A DNA stretch of 64,000 bases, taken from positions 1 to 64,000 of the forward strand of contig NZ_MUHW01000017.1 in NCBI RefSeq assembly GCF_002007235.1. Reading direction: 5' to 3'. Under the pieces are notes generated by a model. The model was not told where the DNA came from, did not search any database, and was given only the letters and a program-made list of their open reading frames with translations. Of the stretch, positions 47,993 through 56,895 are shown piece after piece. Every line of letters starts with the position of its first letter. Within the stretch, counting starts at the first letter, position 1. This DNA comes from Oribacterium sp. C9 (GTDB lineage Bacteria > Bacillota > Clostridia > Lachnospirales > Lachnospiraceae). A program made the position numbers and the translations under genes.

Positions 47993-49213
47993 ATGGCGTC
48001 AAAGAAAGATCCGGCACCTTTAGGATATGGAAATAAACAAATATTACTTCAAAATACTCAGAAAAAACTGGATACTGTAAGTCTGGATTTAGGTAACGGC
48101 TCTAAGATAGAGATGATTCAATACGAAAAACTGGTTCCTTTTCCAAACAACAGAGACATAGATGATACAGATATAGATGTATTTGCTGAGAATATCAAAC
48201 GTAATGGATTCCAGTCAGCCATAGTTATTGCAAGAGAATTTGATGGCGGAGAATCAAGAACAGGAAATGCAACCGGTAATTACGTTATAGTATCAGGACA
48301 TAGACGATATGCTGCATTTGGTATGATTCTGGATGAAGACTCTTCTTTCATGCATAGAAAAGTACCTGCACTTATTTTAAGGGATGACATACCCTGGACT
48401 GAGCTTGAAGAACTTAATCTTCTGATGAACTATGATGCAGTTTCTGAGTCATCACATCCGGGTGAGATGAGAATAAGAGTTGCCAGACTGATGGAACTGC
48501 TTCAAAAAAGAGGCATCGAGAAAAAGCTATATGACAGGATCGCTGATAAACTCTCCATATCTTCCCGTCAGATTCGTAAGTATGATTCCATAAACAAAAA
48601 TCTGATAGTCGGGTTACAGAATCTGCTGGATGAGGAAAAAATCACTATAAACCAAGCTAACCAATATGCATCAAGAAGTATAGAGGTACAGAAATACATA
48701 CTGAACTATATTACAGAGCATAATGAAACACTGACTGAGGATGAATATCAGCAGCTTAAAAATCAGGATGAGGAGAATCAAAAGGCTCAAAAGCTTGCCG
48801 AGGAACGCCTCAGAGAAAATGAACAGAAGTTAAGAGAGCAGGAAGCTGAGATCGTTCGTCTGAAAAATAAAACAATTGAACTGGAATCCATGGTACAGGA
48901 TGAACAGGACAATACTGAAAATACATCTCAGGAACTCATCAACACACAGGCCCAGCTTCGAAGAGCAAGAGAAAAAGCGGATAAATATCAAAAGATCCTG
49001 AAGGATGCAAAGGAAGCTGATGCAGAACAGCTCAACAAAACTATAGGTATATCTGCTCCTATAGCAGTAAATGAAATGCTATCCAAGATAAATGATAATG
49101 TAGTAAAGCTTGGTAAGCGTAAAGAAAAACGTGGTTATCAGTTTACCAAAAATGATATTCAGAAAATCAAAGCTATAATTGATGATCTGAAAGCATTGAT
49201 AGATGAAAACTGA
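47993..49213 (+). CDS. parB: ParB-type partition protein
   Basis: A 406-residue centromere-binding protein. The N-terminal ParB domain (about 35-125) has the CTP-binding signature SGHRRYAA. A helix-turn-helix lies in DKLSISSRQIRKYDSI (about 180-200). From about 240 to 345 is a long Glu/Gln/Lys coiled coil, longer than in chromosomal ParB, and a basic C terminus follows. AGGGAGA precedes the start. It acts with the ParA encoded just upstream and presumably binds sites in the dyad-rich region before it. A terminator follows. Confidence 0.94.
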   Translation: MASKKDPAPLGYGNKQILLQNTQKKLDTVSLDLGNGSKIEMIQYEKLVPFPNNRDIDDTDIDVFAENIKRNGFQSAIVIAREFDGGESRTGNATGNYVIVSGHRRYAAFGMILDEDSSFMHRKVPALILRDDIPWTELEELNLLMNYDAVSESSHPGEMRIRVARLMELLQKRGIEKKLYDRIADKLSISSRQIRKYDSINKNLIVGLQNLLDEEKITINQANQYASRSIEVQKYILNYITEHNETLTEDEYQQLKNQDEENQKAQKLAEERLRENEQKLREQEAEIVRLKNKTIELESMVQDEQDNTENTSQELINTQAQLRRAREKADKYQKILKDAKEADAEQLNKTIGISAPIAVNEMLSKINDNVVKLGKRKEKRGYQFTKNDIQKIKAIIDDLKALIDEN

Positions 49214-49239
49214 TTTTAAAATTAGAATATAGTTTATGA

Positions 49240-49279
49240 ACTCTCGGATGAATACCTGATCATCCGGGAGTATTTTTTT
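49240..49279 (+). terminator. Terminator after parB
   Basis: Twelve-base arms (49240-49251/49260-49271) with one mismatch, then a run of seven T. It isolates the parAB transcript from the origin. Confidence 0.85.
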
Positions 49280-49295
49280 ACATTAAATGGATAAA

Positions 49296-50212
49296 CCGTA
49301 AAATAACTCAACTCCTACAGAGATTATTGTAGTAGTAGATAATATATAATTTATATATATTTTATTTATTTTATCATCTTATAGAAGAAACTCAGTGAGA
49401 GTTGAGTATATATACGTTGAAAATTGAGAGGATATACGAAAAGAATTGAGTTTACATACGGAAAGCGTAGAGTAGATATACGGGAATGTTGAGGGAAAAT
49501 ACGGTAAAAGAGGAATTAATCTCTAAAAGTTGACTGATTATACGGTTAGTTGAGAACTGATACGGAAAATATGAAGGAAAATTGAGAAATCATACGGAGA
49601 CCAGAAAAAAATCAGGAACTTATGATTAAGGTTGATTGATTATACGGTATATATTCTGAAAAACAGCAGGGTAAACACGGATATATATCCTGAAAGTTGA
49701 GTGATATTACGGAGATTATAGTGATCGTACGAAAAAATTAAGGCTATGTACGGATATTAATTTACAAAGGTAGAGTAAAATTACGGTGAAAGTTGAGAAA
49801 TTATACGGATAAGAAATACATGATAAGACAGACGGAATTACGTGGGTTTCTAAGGAATATCCGGTTCAAAAGTTGAGCAAATGTACGGTCTATAAATCAG
49901 AATTGTTCTGAAATGTGAGAAAGTATACGGTGAATAGAATAAAAATTGAGTGATTTTACGGTAGAATTATAACAATAGTTGAGTTATCATACGGATACTG
50001 TATTTAAAAGAATTCCAGGTAAAGGTTGAGTGAATTTACGGATAGTGATAGAATAAGTCCGTAAATTGATTCAACCTTCTTATAGCTGATTATGATTGTA
50101 TTGGCTAAAAGTTGAGAAAATATACGTTAAAGTTGAGTAAAGATACGGTAGTGGTTTTGCGAAATAGGCATTATCATGTACTTATAAGAAAAAGACCGTA
50201 CAGTTACTCAAC
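49296..50212. other. Replication origin with iteron array
   Basis: At least 20 direct copies of a 17-bp iteron, GTTGAG-N6-TACGG with variants, begin at 49401, 49423, 49445, 49467, 49488, 49529, 49549, 49581, 49631, 49696, 49737, 49770, 49792, 49872, 49914, 49945, 49978, 50025, 50111 and 50132; a weaker one is at 49716. Inverted copies lie at 49296-49312, 50059-50075 and 50196-50212. The first spacings are 22, 22, 22 and 21 bases, and many others fall near 32 or 42, so most lie on one face of the helix. An AT-only stretch (about 49340-49375) could be the unwinding element. No gene is present. Confidence 0.9.
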
Positions 50213-50246
50213 TTTTATTATCCGGATGTGGGAGTTTAGATTATTT

Positions 50247-51533
50247 ATGAGTCATGGAATAGAAAAAGCTCGTAAGCAACAGGTTGCCAAAAGTACAAAG
50301 ATGGTTCAGGAAGGAAAGTTTTCTCTTTCACTGGTAGAGAGTAAAGCCGTTAACTATCTGATTTCAAAGATCAAACCGACTGATGATATCAATACGGTGT
50401 ATACATTTAACTGCAGTGAGTTCCAGCAGATCATACACAGAAGTGCTTCTGCAAATAAGCTGAGCTATACAAATACAAAGGCCATATTGAACGATATCGG
50501 TCAAAAGACCTGGTGGATCACATTGGAGAGCGGTAAAGAAGCCATGGTTCACTGGCTTAATGTCGTGCATATGGATCCCGGAAGCGGAGACGTGGAGATA
50601 AAATTTCATGAGGATATGTTCCCGTTTCTCTATAATCTGATGACTGATAAAGAGAAGTACTATATAGCTCCGAGACTGGAAGAAACTTCTCTTATGACTC
50701 ACAAATATTCTCCGAGAATTTTTGATCTTCTCAGGTCATATCAGTTCAACAACAAGACCTGGACCTTTGAACTAGGTACCGGAACTGATAATGACTTCAT
50801 GAGAAAGATAGCGGACTGGGAGCCGGATCCGAATAAAAAAGGTAAGAATGTAGCGAAAATTCCCAAGAGCTGGTCGAAGTTCTCATTTTTTGAGAGAGAT
50901 GTTCTGGCACCTGCGAGAGAAGAGATCAATCATTATACAGATATAAAGATAAACTATGAGGCACTGAAGACAGATGCCATGGGTAAAAAGTACAGAAGAC
51001 CTGTACGCATCAAGTTCCTTATGCTTCCAAAGACAAGTGGAGAGCTGAAGGAGACCCAGAGTATATTGGACTCAGAGTATAACGGAAACTTTGACAACAT
51101 CGTAGATGATATGGAACCTCATCAGATGACATTGGAAGAATCCTTCTTCATGCAGGATCAAATGCAGAGGGAAAAAGAGGAAGAATTCAGAGTAGAAGAG
51201 GTTGTAGTTGAGGCTGCCAATGCTGAAGAGCTGGCAGAGCAAAGAGCCGATGAAACGGTATATCCGGTATTCTATATGGCATTATACAAGGACTTTAATG
51301 AAGATCAGATTGATCATCTGTATCACGCGTGCATAAAGAATCTTGAGCCTCGTCAGATACGTGTAGATGCGTATGATACATGGGCAACTGACTATATGTC
51401 ACATTATTTTGACTGGATAAAGGCAACACCTGAAGATACGAAGACGACGACATATAAACGTTTGTTGGCTAGCCTCGTAAATGATTACGACGGTATAGCA
51501 CAGAAACCAACAATGTGGGACAGGAAGGGTTGA
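50247..51533 (+). CDS. Rep_3-family replication initiator
   Basis: A 428-residue initiator that binds the iterons next to it. It has the Rep_3 layout of two winged-helix domains: WH1 about residues 25-130 with LVESKAVNYLISKIK and YTFNCSEFQQI, and WH2 about 145-285 with SPRIFDLLRSYQF and a KFLMLPKT end. An acidic linker and a C-terminal region follow. The upstream in-frame ATG at 50112 would overlap two iterons and an operator-like inverted iteron, and lacks a ribosome site; the ATG at 50247 has GGAG before it, at a long spacing of 12. The inverted iteron at 50196-50212 suggests autoregulation. Confidence 0.92.
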   Translation: MSHGIEKARKQQVAKSTKMVQEGKFSLSLVESKAVNYLISKIKPTDDINTVYTFNCSEFQQIIHRSASANKLSYTNTKAILNDIGQKTWWITLESGKEAMVHWLNVVHMDPGSGDVEIKFHEDMFPFLYNLMTDKEKYYIAPRLEETSLMTHKYSPRIFDLLRSYQFNNKTWTFELGTGTDNDFMRKIADWEPDPNKKGKNVAKIPKSWSKFSFFERDVLAPAREEINHYTDIKINYEALKTDAMGKKYRRPVRIKFLMLPKTSGELKETQSILDSEYNGNFDNIVDDMEPHQMTLEESFFMQDQMQREKEEEFRVEEVVVEAANAEELAEQRADETVYPVFYMALYKDFNEDQIDHLYHACIKNLEPRQIRVDAYDTWATDYMSHYFDWIKATPEDTKTTTYKRLLASLVNDYDGIAQKPTMWDRKG

Positions 51534-51534
51534 T

Positions 51535-51888
51535 ATGGCAAAACTGAAAGAATATAAAAACGGAATAGTTGGCATAAAGCATGGTATCTATTACGTTGTA
51601 GCAGGTAATGGAGAGACATTTGACATCATAGACAAGGAGAAAAATCTCATAGAAGATGGGTTTGATACCATAGGAGATGCTGAGTGGAAGATAGATAAGT
51701 TAACTGCGGATGAGGAACTTTCTGAGTATATCGAGAAAGCTTCACAATTGACTATCGGTCAGCTTACCGGAAAGATGATGGAGATTTTTAATACCTGGGA
51801 CGGAAAAGTTATGCCGAAGGAGGAGAAAAAAAAGCTTGGCATAGTAGAGACCATAAGAAACAGGAAAGCAAAAAAACTGGCTTTATAA
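51535..51888 (+). CDS. Small protein translationally coupled to the replication initiator
   Basis: A 117-residue basic protein beginning MAKLKEYKNGIVGIKHGIYY. It starts 1 base after the rep stop, with GGAAGGG inside the end of rep, so translation is coupled. I recognise no family. Its location suggests a role in copy control or replication, which is inference only. Confidence 0.75.
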   Translation: MAKLKEYKNGIVGIKHGIYYVVAGNGETFDIIDKEKNLIEDGFDTIGDAEWKIDKLTADEELSEYIEKASQLTIGQLTGKMMEIFNTWDGKVMPKEEKKKLGIVETIRNRKAKKLAL

Positions 51889-51892
51889 ATAC

Positions 51893-51942
51893 AGTCTCTG
51901 ATAGAGACTAAGATTTGATCAGTCCTGCAGAAAATCTGCAGG
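51893..51942 (+). repeat. Two hairpins after the rep operon
   Basis: AGTCTCT/AGAGACT (51893-51899/51903-51909) and CCTGCAG/CTGCAGG (51924-51930/51936-51942). Neither has a T-run. They may stabilise the transcript end. Confidence 0.5.
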
Positions 51943-52024
51943 GACAGATATAAATCCACAAACAGTAGTTTATAGATGATATAGAGTGTCTGTTGACTGA
52001 GCTTTTCGGAATATGTAAATAATT

Positions 52025-52064
52025 CAGGCACTTTCATTTGCAGTAGCAGTGATGAAAGTGCCTG
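52025..52064. terminator. Perfect 13-bp inverted repeat between converging genes
   Basis: Arms 52025-52037 and 52052-52064 with a 14-base loop, between the rep operon (+) and a minus-strand gene. T-runs are weak on both sides. Confidence 0.55.
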
Positions 52065-52079
52065 ATGGTTTATAGAAGC

Positions 52080-52526
52080 TTAGCAGCTTCCTATGATGAT
52101 GCATTTATCTTTGATAGTATCGTCGCTACGTATATCTCTTATGGTATAATGCTCATTTTTCGAGATAGCCAGAACCTTTGTAAAGTTGTCAAAGTCATCA
52201 TGTGAGAGAAAAACATAATATTCGTCGATCTCTATCATATTAGGATCAGGTATCAGTCTGTAAACGATGAGTTCGAATACTGCAAGAATAAGTATGAACA
52301 ACGGGCAGGAATAAATGAAAAGCTGGTAGACAGCTGAGGCTTCATCAAAACCATATGAGGTGTATTCATTACTGATCAGGATTGCACCTACCATAAAAAT
52401 GAGAATAAATGCATAAGCATAAATGCAGGATTTATGCAGATCCTTAAAGTGGGTTTGACGTTCTATACGTGAATTATATTCATTTTTCCATTTGTTATAG
52501 ATGTGGTTTCGTTCCTCGGCACACAT
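52080..52526 (-). CDS. Two-helix membrane protein of unknown function
   Basis: A 148-residue protein with a charged N terminus, two membrane helices (about 33-52 and 69-92) and a C-terminal domain with acidic and aromatic residues. The layout resembles the YcxB-like protein at 31115-31591 but similarity is only general. GGAGATAT-type bases precede the start. It is the first minus-strand gene to the right of the origin. Confidence 0.65.
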   Translation of the reverse strand: MCAEERNHIYNKWKNEYNSRIERQTHFKDLHKSCIYAYAFILIFMVGAILISNEYTSYGFDEASAVYQLFIYSCPLFILILAVFELIVYRLIPDPNMIEIDEYYVFLSHDDFDNFTKVLAISKNEHYTIRDIRSDDTIKDKCIIIGSC

Positions 52527-52758
52527 AATGATATCTCCTTTCCTTCGGATAAAATGGTGGATATAACAGGAATTTTGATTTGAATTACATTTATTTTATA
52601 AATATTTTAAATTCTTAAATTTCTGTTTATTTTTGCCATAAATAAGTATGATTTTACAGATTACTTCGACAGGTAATAAATGAAATATTATTGAAGAGGT
52701 AAAATGTGTGATATGAAAAAGTAATGGGAGATATAAGTATCATGAATAAGAGGTGAAT

Positions 52759-53361
52759 ATGGACAAGTATACATTTTTTGCAACTATATCCAGAATGAAA
52801 TATATAGAGCGCTGGGCACTTATGAGAAATTCCAGACCTGAAAATCTGAGTGAACATGCGGTAGAGGTTGCCATGATAGCACATGCTTTATGTATAATAG
52901 GAAATGTGAGATATGGTAGAAAGCTGGATGGAGAAAAGGCGGCACTCATAGGCATATATCATGATGCCTCCGAGATAATAACCGGAGATATGCCTACACC
53001 GGTTAAGTATTTTAATAAAGAAATAACCGGAGCATATAAATCGCTGGAGCATATAGCGGAGAACAGTCTTTTGGAAAGACTTCCGGAGGATCTGAGACCG
53101 GCTTTCGATGAAATATTTAATAGAAGTAAGACTGATGAAAACGAGCTTTATATGAGAAAGCTTGTAAAGGCTGCAGACAAGATCTCGGCACTGATAAAGT
53201 GCATCGAGGAAGAAAATTCCGGAAACAGAGAGTTCTGTACAGCAAAAGAATCTACATTAAGGTCACTGGAGGAAATGAAGGAAAATTATCCGGAGGTAGG
53301 AGATTTTCTTCGGGAATTCCTGCCTCCGTACGGAAGTACATTGGATGAATTGGCACTATAG
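52759..53361 (+). CDS. yfbR: 5'-deoxynucleotidase, YfbR-type HD-domain protein
   Basis: A 200-residue HD phosphohydrolase that turns deoxynucleoside monophosphates into deoxynucleosides. With the start at 52759, key residues fall at the numbers known for Escherichia coli YfbR or close to them: Arg18-Trp19, His33, His68-Asp69, Glu72, Asp77, with the last metal Asp at 140 rather than 137. The active site is therefore intact. It is cytoplasmic. It lies 38 bases before an adenosine-deaminase fusion gene on the same strand, so its products (such as deoxyadenosine) could be the next enzyme's substrate. That coupling is inferred. Confidence 0.92.
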   Translation: MDKYTFFATISRMKYIERWALMRNSRPENLSEHAVEVAMIAHALCIIGNVRYGRKLDGEKAALIGIYHDASEIITGDMPTPVKYFNKEITGAYKSLEHIAENSLLERLPEDLRPAFDEIFNRSKTDENELYMRKLVKAADKISALIKCIEEENSGNREFCTAKESTLRSLEEMKENYPEVGDFLREFLPPYGSTLDELAL

Positions 53362-53399
53362 ACAGGACTTATGAGTCCCACATGGTAAAGGATAAGCAT

Positions 53400-55886
53400 A
53401 TGACATTTTTTGGAAAGTTCTATCTGGACAAGGAAAAGGATGTGATCGTTACACTTAACCTTGGTGATAACGGGATGTCCTATATTTTGGAAACACCCAA
53501 TCATGGTACAGGAAATCTGATAACCAATCTTGCAAAGGTCTGTGATCTTCCCATCAGTTTTAATGCGGAGGGTCTGAAGGTCATCGAGGGAAGTGTGCCT
53601 TGCTATTTCAATGGAGAAAACCAGAAGGTCTACATCTTGAGAATGGGAAATACCAAGGTTGCCAATATCTATCCCGACGGCACTATCGAAAGAAAGGCGT
53701 ATATTCCTGCCATCGCAAAGACTCTGATGAGTCAGACCAAGGACTATGCCCTGGATATAAATAAGACACTGGTTAAGACATATATTAAGGAAGAAGTCAA
53801 GTTCCATTCGGACTTGCATACGCACAGAAGCGCAAATCTTAGTCCTGATGTTCTGATAGCCCTCGGCATACATCATCAGATCAGATATCCGTATTACTAT
53901 ATAAAAAAGCTTGGCTTGAAGATCACACCTGAACAAAGAGCGGCTTTGGAAAAACAGAGAGCTGATGTGGCTGCCAATTTTGTAAACAGCGGACTGAAGG
54001 GGAAGTATCTAGACAGACGTATCGATGACAACACAGAGATCAATTTTGCAGATCTGATCCTTCATAATATATCCGGAAGTAAATACAATATTCCGAGAAT
54101 CCGTGCATCACTGGCGGTGATGAAGGACGGTCAGGCTGTATTCACAAATCTTGAGAAGGTATATATTTACAGATATGTGTTTACAAAGGGGACAGCTGCG
54201 AAGGAGAAAATCGAAATAGAAAATATCGGTGAGATTCCTGATAAAGATATAGTTGATGCACTGAGACAGATGGAGAAGGACAGAAGAAATCCGGACTATG
54301 CGGACAATACACTGTTTCAGGACGGTCTGCTTTGGGTTGCAAGAAACTATCAGCACAACGGTATCACCTATGCCGAGATGTCAGACACTGCACTTGTAAA
54401 GAAGACAGAAGCGGCAGAAACATTGCAACAAATACATGACGTGATGCCGAAGATAACCAGAGAGACGGGTGTTACCATAAGATTCCTTGCCGCTCTCAGG
54501 CGTATACCGCTCACTATAGTAAAGGATCAGGTGGCACATGGAAACTATTTTACTGAGAACCTTCAGGTATTGAAGGCTGTAGCCATAGATCCATATGTTG
54601 CCGGAAGTGATTTTGTAGGTGAAGAGATAAATGACATACTGGAGTTGAAATCCGTTATAGCTGCGGTAGTAAAGATAGCAAAAGATATTCCGTCTTATGT
54701 TGTGCGCATACATGCAGGTGAAAATGACTCTCTTCCTGACAATGTATACAATAGCATAAGATGTGTTGAAGAAGCATTGGCAGAAGGTCAGATATTCCCT
54801 CACATGAGAATAGGGCACGGTCTCTATACAGCAGATCTCAATACAGAAAAAGGAAAGAAGCTGTTGGAGAAGATCAGGTCTCTGGGGGTGGTGCTTGAAT
54901 TCCAGATCACATCAAATGTAAGACTGAATAATCTGTCGAGACTGGATATGCATCCTTTAAAGCAGTACCTGAAAACAGGTATCTCCTGTGTGCAGGGTAC
55001 AGATGGAGGTGCACTTTACGGAACCGATTCAATAGATGAGCAGCTTTCTCTGGAGAGGATGCTGGATCTCAACCATGAAGAGCTTCTGAAGATGAGGCAA
55101 GCTGATGACAGAGTAATAGCAGGTTCTATGAAGGAGTTCAATGATAAGATCCAGACCTTCTATGGAAAGTGCGGAGGGATGACAGTCAGAGAATTCCTCG
55201 AAAAGAGAATACGCGAAAAAGCGGATGACTTCATGGACCTCGATGGTGGAGAGAGACAGTATGACAGCGCTGCAGAATTGAGTGACAGGATAAGAGAGCT
55301 TCCTCTTGATATGATTCCTGTAGTCATAGCCGGCGGCAGTTTTAACAATGCACATCATGTAACTACTATAGAAGAACAGGAGTGCAGACTTCTGGATGAC
55401 CTCATAAAGAAGGGGGATCCCGGCAAGCTGTTCTTTGCCATAGGTCCGTCAATAAGCGGATATGAAAAGTACGTTTTGGACAGGTGTAAAGATAAATTCA
55501 AGGTATTTTGCTTTGTTCCTGCATCTATTACGGAAAGCGAGCTCAGCAAACTCAGAGAAACCGAGACAGGAATCAGAGTATCCATAGAGTCTTCACCTCT
55601 CGGCACTTATAAAAGCTTTGCCTATGAGATATTTAAACGCCGACAGTCAGTTATGATAGCTCTGGATGGAAACAGTGCGGCATGTAACCTCATGCAGGAT
55701 GCCCGTAACAGTAAATATGAAAGTCGCATATTTGTTGATGAAAAATCAGATGTGCTGAAATCAAAGGCAGAATCACTTCAGGGATATATCACGCTTCTTC
55801 ATGAGGGTGATGATGCTGATGAGATACTGAGATACGTTGAGAAGTATTACGGTAATCTGAAAAATATAAGTGAAGGGAACGGCTGA
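53400..55886 (+). CDS. Adenosine-deaminase-like protein with C-terminal Rossmann (SLOG-like) domain
   Basis: An 828-residue protein. Residues 1-130 form an unassigned, beta-rich domain. A metal-dependent deaminase barrel follows: DLHTH (His140, His142), RIHAGEN (His438, Glu441), RIGHG (His473) and GTDGG (Asp535). All ligands and catalytic residues of adenosine deaminase are present, but the usual TDDP reads TDGG, and about 100 extra residues lie between the first two motifs. From about 638 comes a Rossmannoid domain (VVIAGGSFNNAH, LFFAIGPS, then VFCFVPAS) similar to SLOG/LOG nucleotide sensors. The start at 53400 has AAAGGAT; 53382 does not. Normal deaminases have 330-360 residues. Confidence 0.8.
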   Translation: MTFFGKFYLDKEKDVIVTLNLGDNGMSYILETPNHGTGNLITNLAKVCDLPISFNAEGLKVIEGSVPCYFNGENQKVYILRMGNTKVANIYPDGTIERKAYIPAIAKTLMSQTKDYALDINKTLVKTYIKEEVKFHSDLHTHRSANLSPDVLIALGIHHQIRYPYYYIKKLGLKITPEQRAALEKQRADVAANFVNSGLKGKYLDRRIDDNTEINFADLILHNISGSKYNIPRIRASLAVMKDGQAVFTNLEKVYIYRYVFTKGTAAKEKIEIENIGEIPDKDIVDALRQMEKDRRNPDYADNTLFQDGLLWVARNYQHNGITYAEMSDTALVKKTEAAETLQQIHDVMPKITRETGVTIRFLAALRRIPLTIVKDQVAHGNYFTENLQVLKAVAIDPYVAGSDFVGEEINDILELKSVIAAVVKIAKDIPSYVVRIHAGENDSLPDNVYNSIRCVEEALAEGQIFPHMRIGHGLYTADLNTEKGKKLLEKIRSLGVVLEFQITSNVRLNNLSRLDMHPLKQYLKTGISCVQGTDGGALYGTDSIDEQLSLERMLDLNHEELLKMRQADDRVIAGSMKEFNDKIQTFYGKCGGMTVREFLEKRIREKADDFMDLDGGERQYDSAAELSDRIRELPLDMIPVVIAGGSFNNAHHVTTIEEQECRLLDDLIKKGDPGKLFFAIGPSISGYEKYVLDRCKDKFKVFCFVPASITESELSKLRETETGIRVSIESSPLGTYKSFAYEIFKRRQSVMIALDGNSAACNLMQDARNSKYESRIFVDEKSDVLKSKAESLQGYITLLHEGDDADEILRYVEKYYGNLKNISEGNG

Positions 55887-55977
55887 GGTACGGAGTTCTG
55901 TGTGAATACATTGTGGCCGGATTTTCGGTGATCCGATCACAATGTGCATAGAATTTCTGAAATGACTTAATAGAGAT

Positions 55978-56877
55978 ATGGATGGAAAAAATATTAAAGG
56001 CTCAGGTCGTCGTAGCAGAATGAGGCTTCTGGCAGTTTCGCTGATGCTTCTTGCCACTGCTGCCGGAGGCGGTAGCAGCGCTTACGGAGAGGAATACGAT
56101 GATGCTCAGCTGGATGCGACAGTAGACTTAAGCGGTATAACCAATGAAGCTGAGAAAGCAGCAAAGCGTTATCATCCGGTTTCCAATCCGGAGCATGCTG
56201 CAGGAATGATTGAAGCGCAGGAGATTGCTTCTAAAAAGGGAATAAAGAACAGCTACATGATCTGTCCGGATGGATTCGAGAGGTACTTCGATGAAAACGG
56301 AGAGATGGTGAGGGACAGACTGGTACCGGACAGGAGCGCTTATGTAGACATTGACGGTATAAAGCTGGATCCTATGGATAACAATATCAACAGAACCTTC
56401 ATGAAATATGCGAGTCACGGAAGAAGAGCTCTGGCATATGACAAGTCATCTCATTACATGGAGCTTTGGGTCAATGGAGTGATGACAAAGTCATATATGG
56501 TGACATCCGGTGCTGCCGAGGGGGATAAAAAGAGGCAGGGAGATTACAAAACGCCGTTAGGTTACTTTTATATCTGCGATAAGAAGGTATCATCTTCTCT
56601 AAAGGAGGAGATGTATCTAAATTATCCTAATATTGAGGATGCAAAAAGGGGACTCAAGACAGGGCTCATAGACAAGGCTACTGCGGAGCAGCTGATTCAG
56701 ACCAGCCAGAATCTTCAGAAGCCAACGGCACGTACGCGTTTAGGCGGTGCAATAGAGGTCCATGGTAACGGTGAGCTGATGGATGCGACGCGAGGCTGTA
56801 TAGGTGTATATAATGAGTGGAATAAAGAAATATACGATATCATGCAGCTTGGAGACAGAGTATATATAGTTGAGTGA
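55978..56877 (+). CDS. Secreted L,D-transpeptidase (YkuD domain)
   Basis: A 299-residue cell-wall enzyme with a signal peptide (about 1-37). The C-terminal YkuD domain has EVHGNGE and TRGCIGVYN, giving the His and the catalytic Cys in a variant of the usual SHGC motif. It cross-links peptidoglycan or attaches proteins. A KTPLGYFYI strand, common in YkuD domains, precedes it. The start could also be the ATG at 56020. It follows the deaminase gene by 91 bases and the deacetylase follows by 18 bases. Confidence 0.9.
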   Translation: MDGKNIKGSGRRSRMRLLAVSLMLLATAAGGGSSAYGEEYDDAQLDATVDLSGITNEAEKAAKRYHPVSNPEHAAGMIEAQEIASKKGIKNSYMICPDGFERYFDENGEMVRDRLVPDRSAYVDIDGIKLDPMDNNINRTFMKYASHGRRALAYDKSSHYMELWVNGVMTKSYMVTSGAAEGDKKRQGDYKTPLGYFYICDKKVSSSLKEEMYLNYPNIEDAKRGLKTGLIDKATAEQLIQTSQNLQKPTARTRLGGAIEVHGNGELMDATRGCIGVYNEWNKEIYDIMQLGDRVYIVE

Positions 56878-56895
56878 TAAAACGGTGGGGGAGTT

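Noticed and set aside
49296-50212. CRISPR array
   Set aside because: Repeats are only 17 bp with a variable middle and irregular spacing. No cas gene is present, and Rep and Par genes flank it.
50112-50246. Upstream start giving a 473-residue initiator
   Set aside because: The extra 45 codons run through two iterons and an inverted iteron, have no ribosome site and do not resemble Rep_3 N termini.
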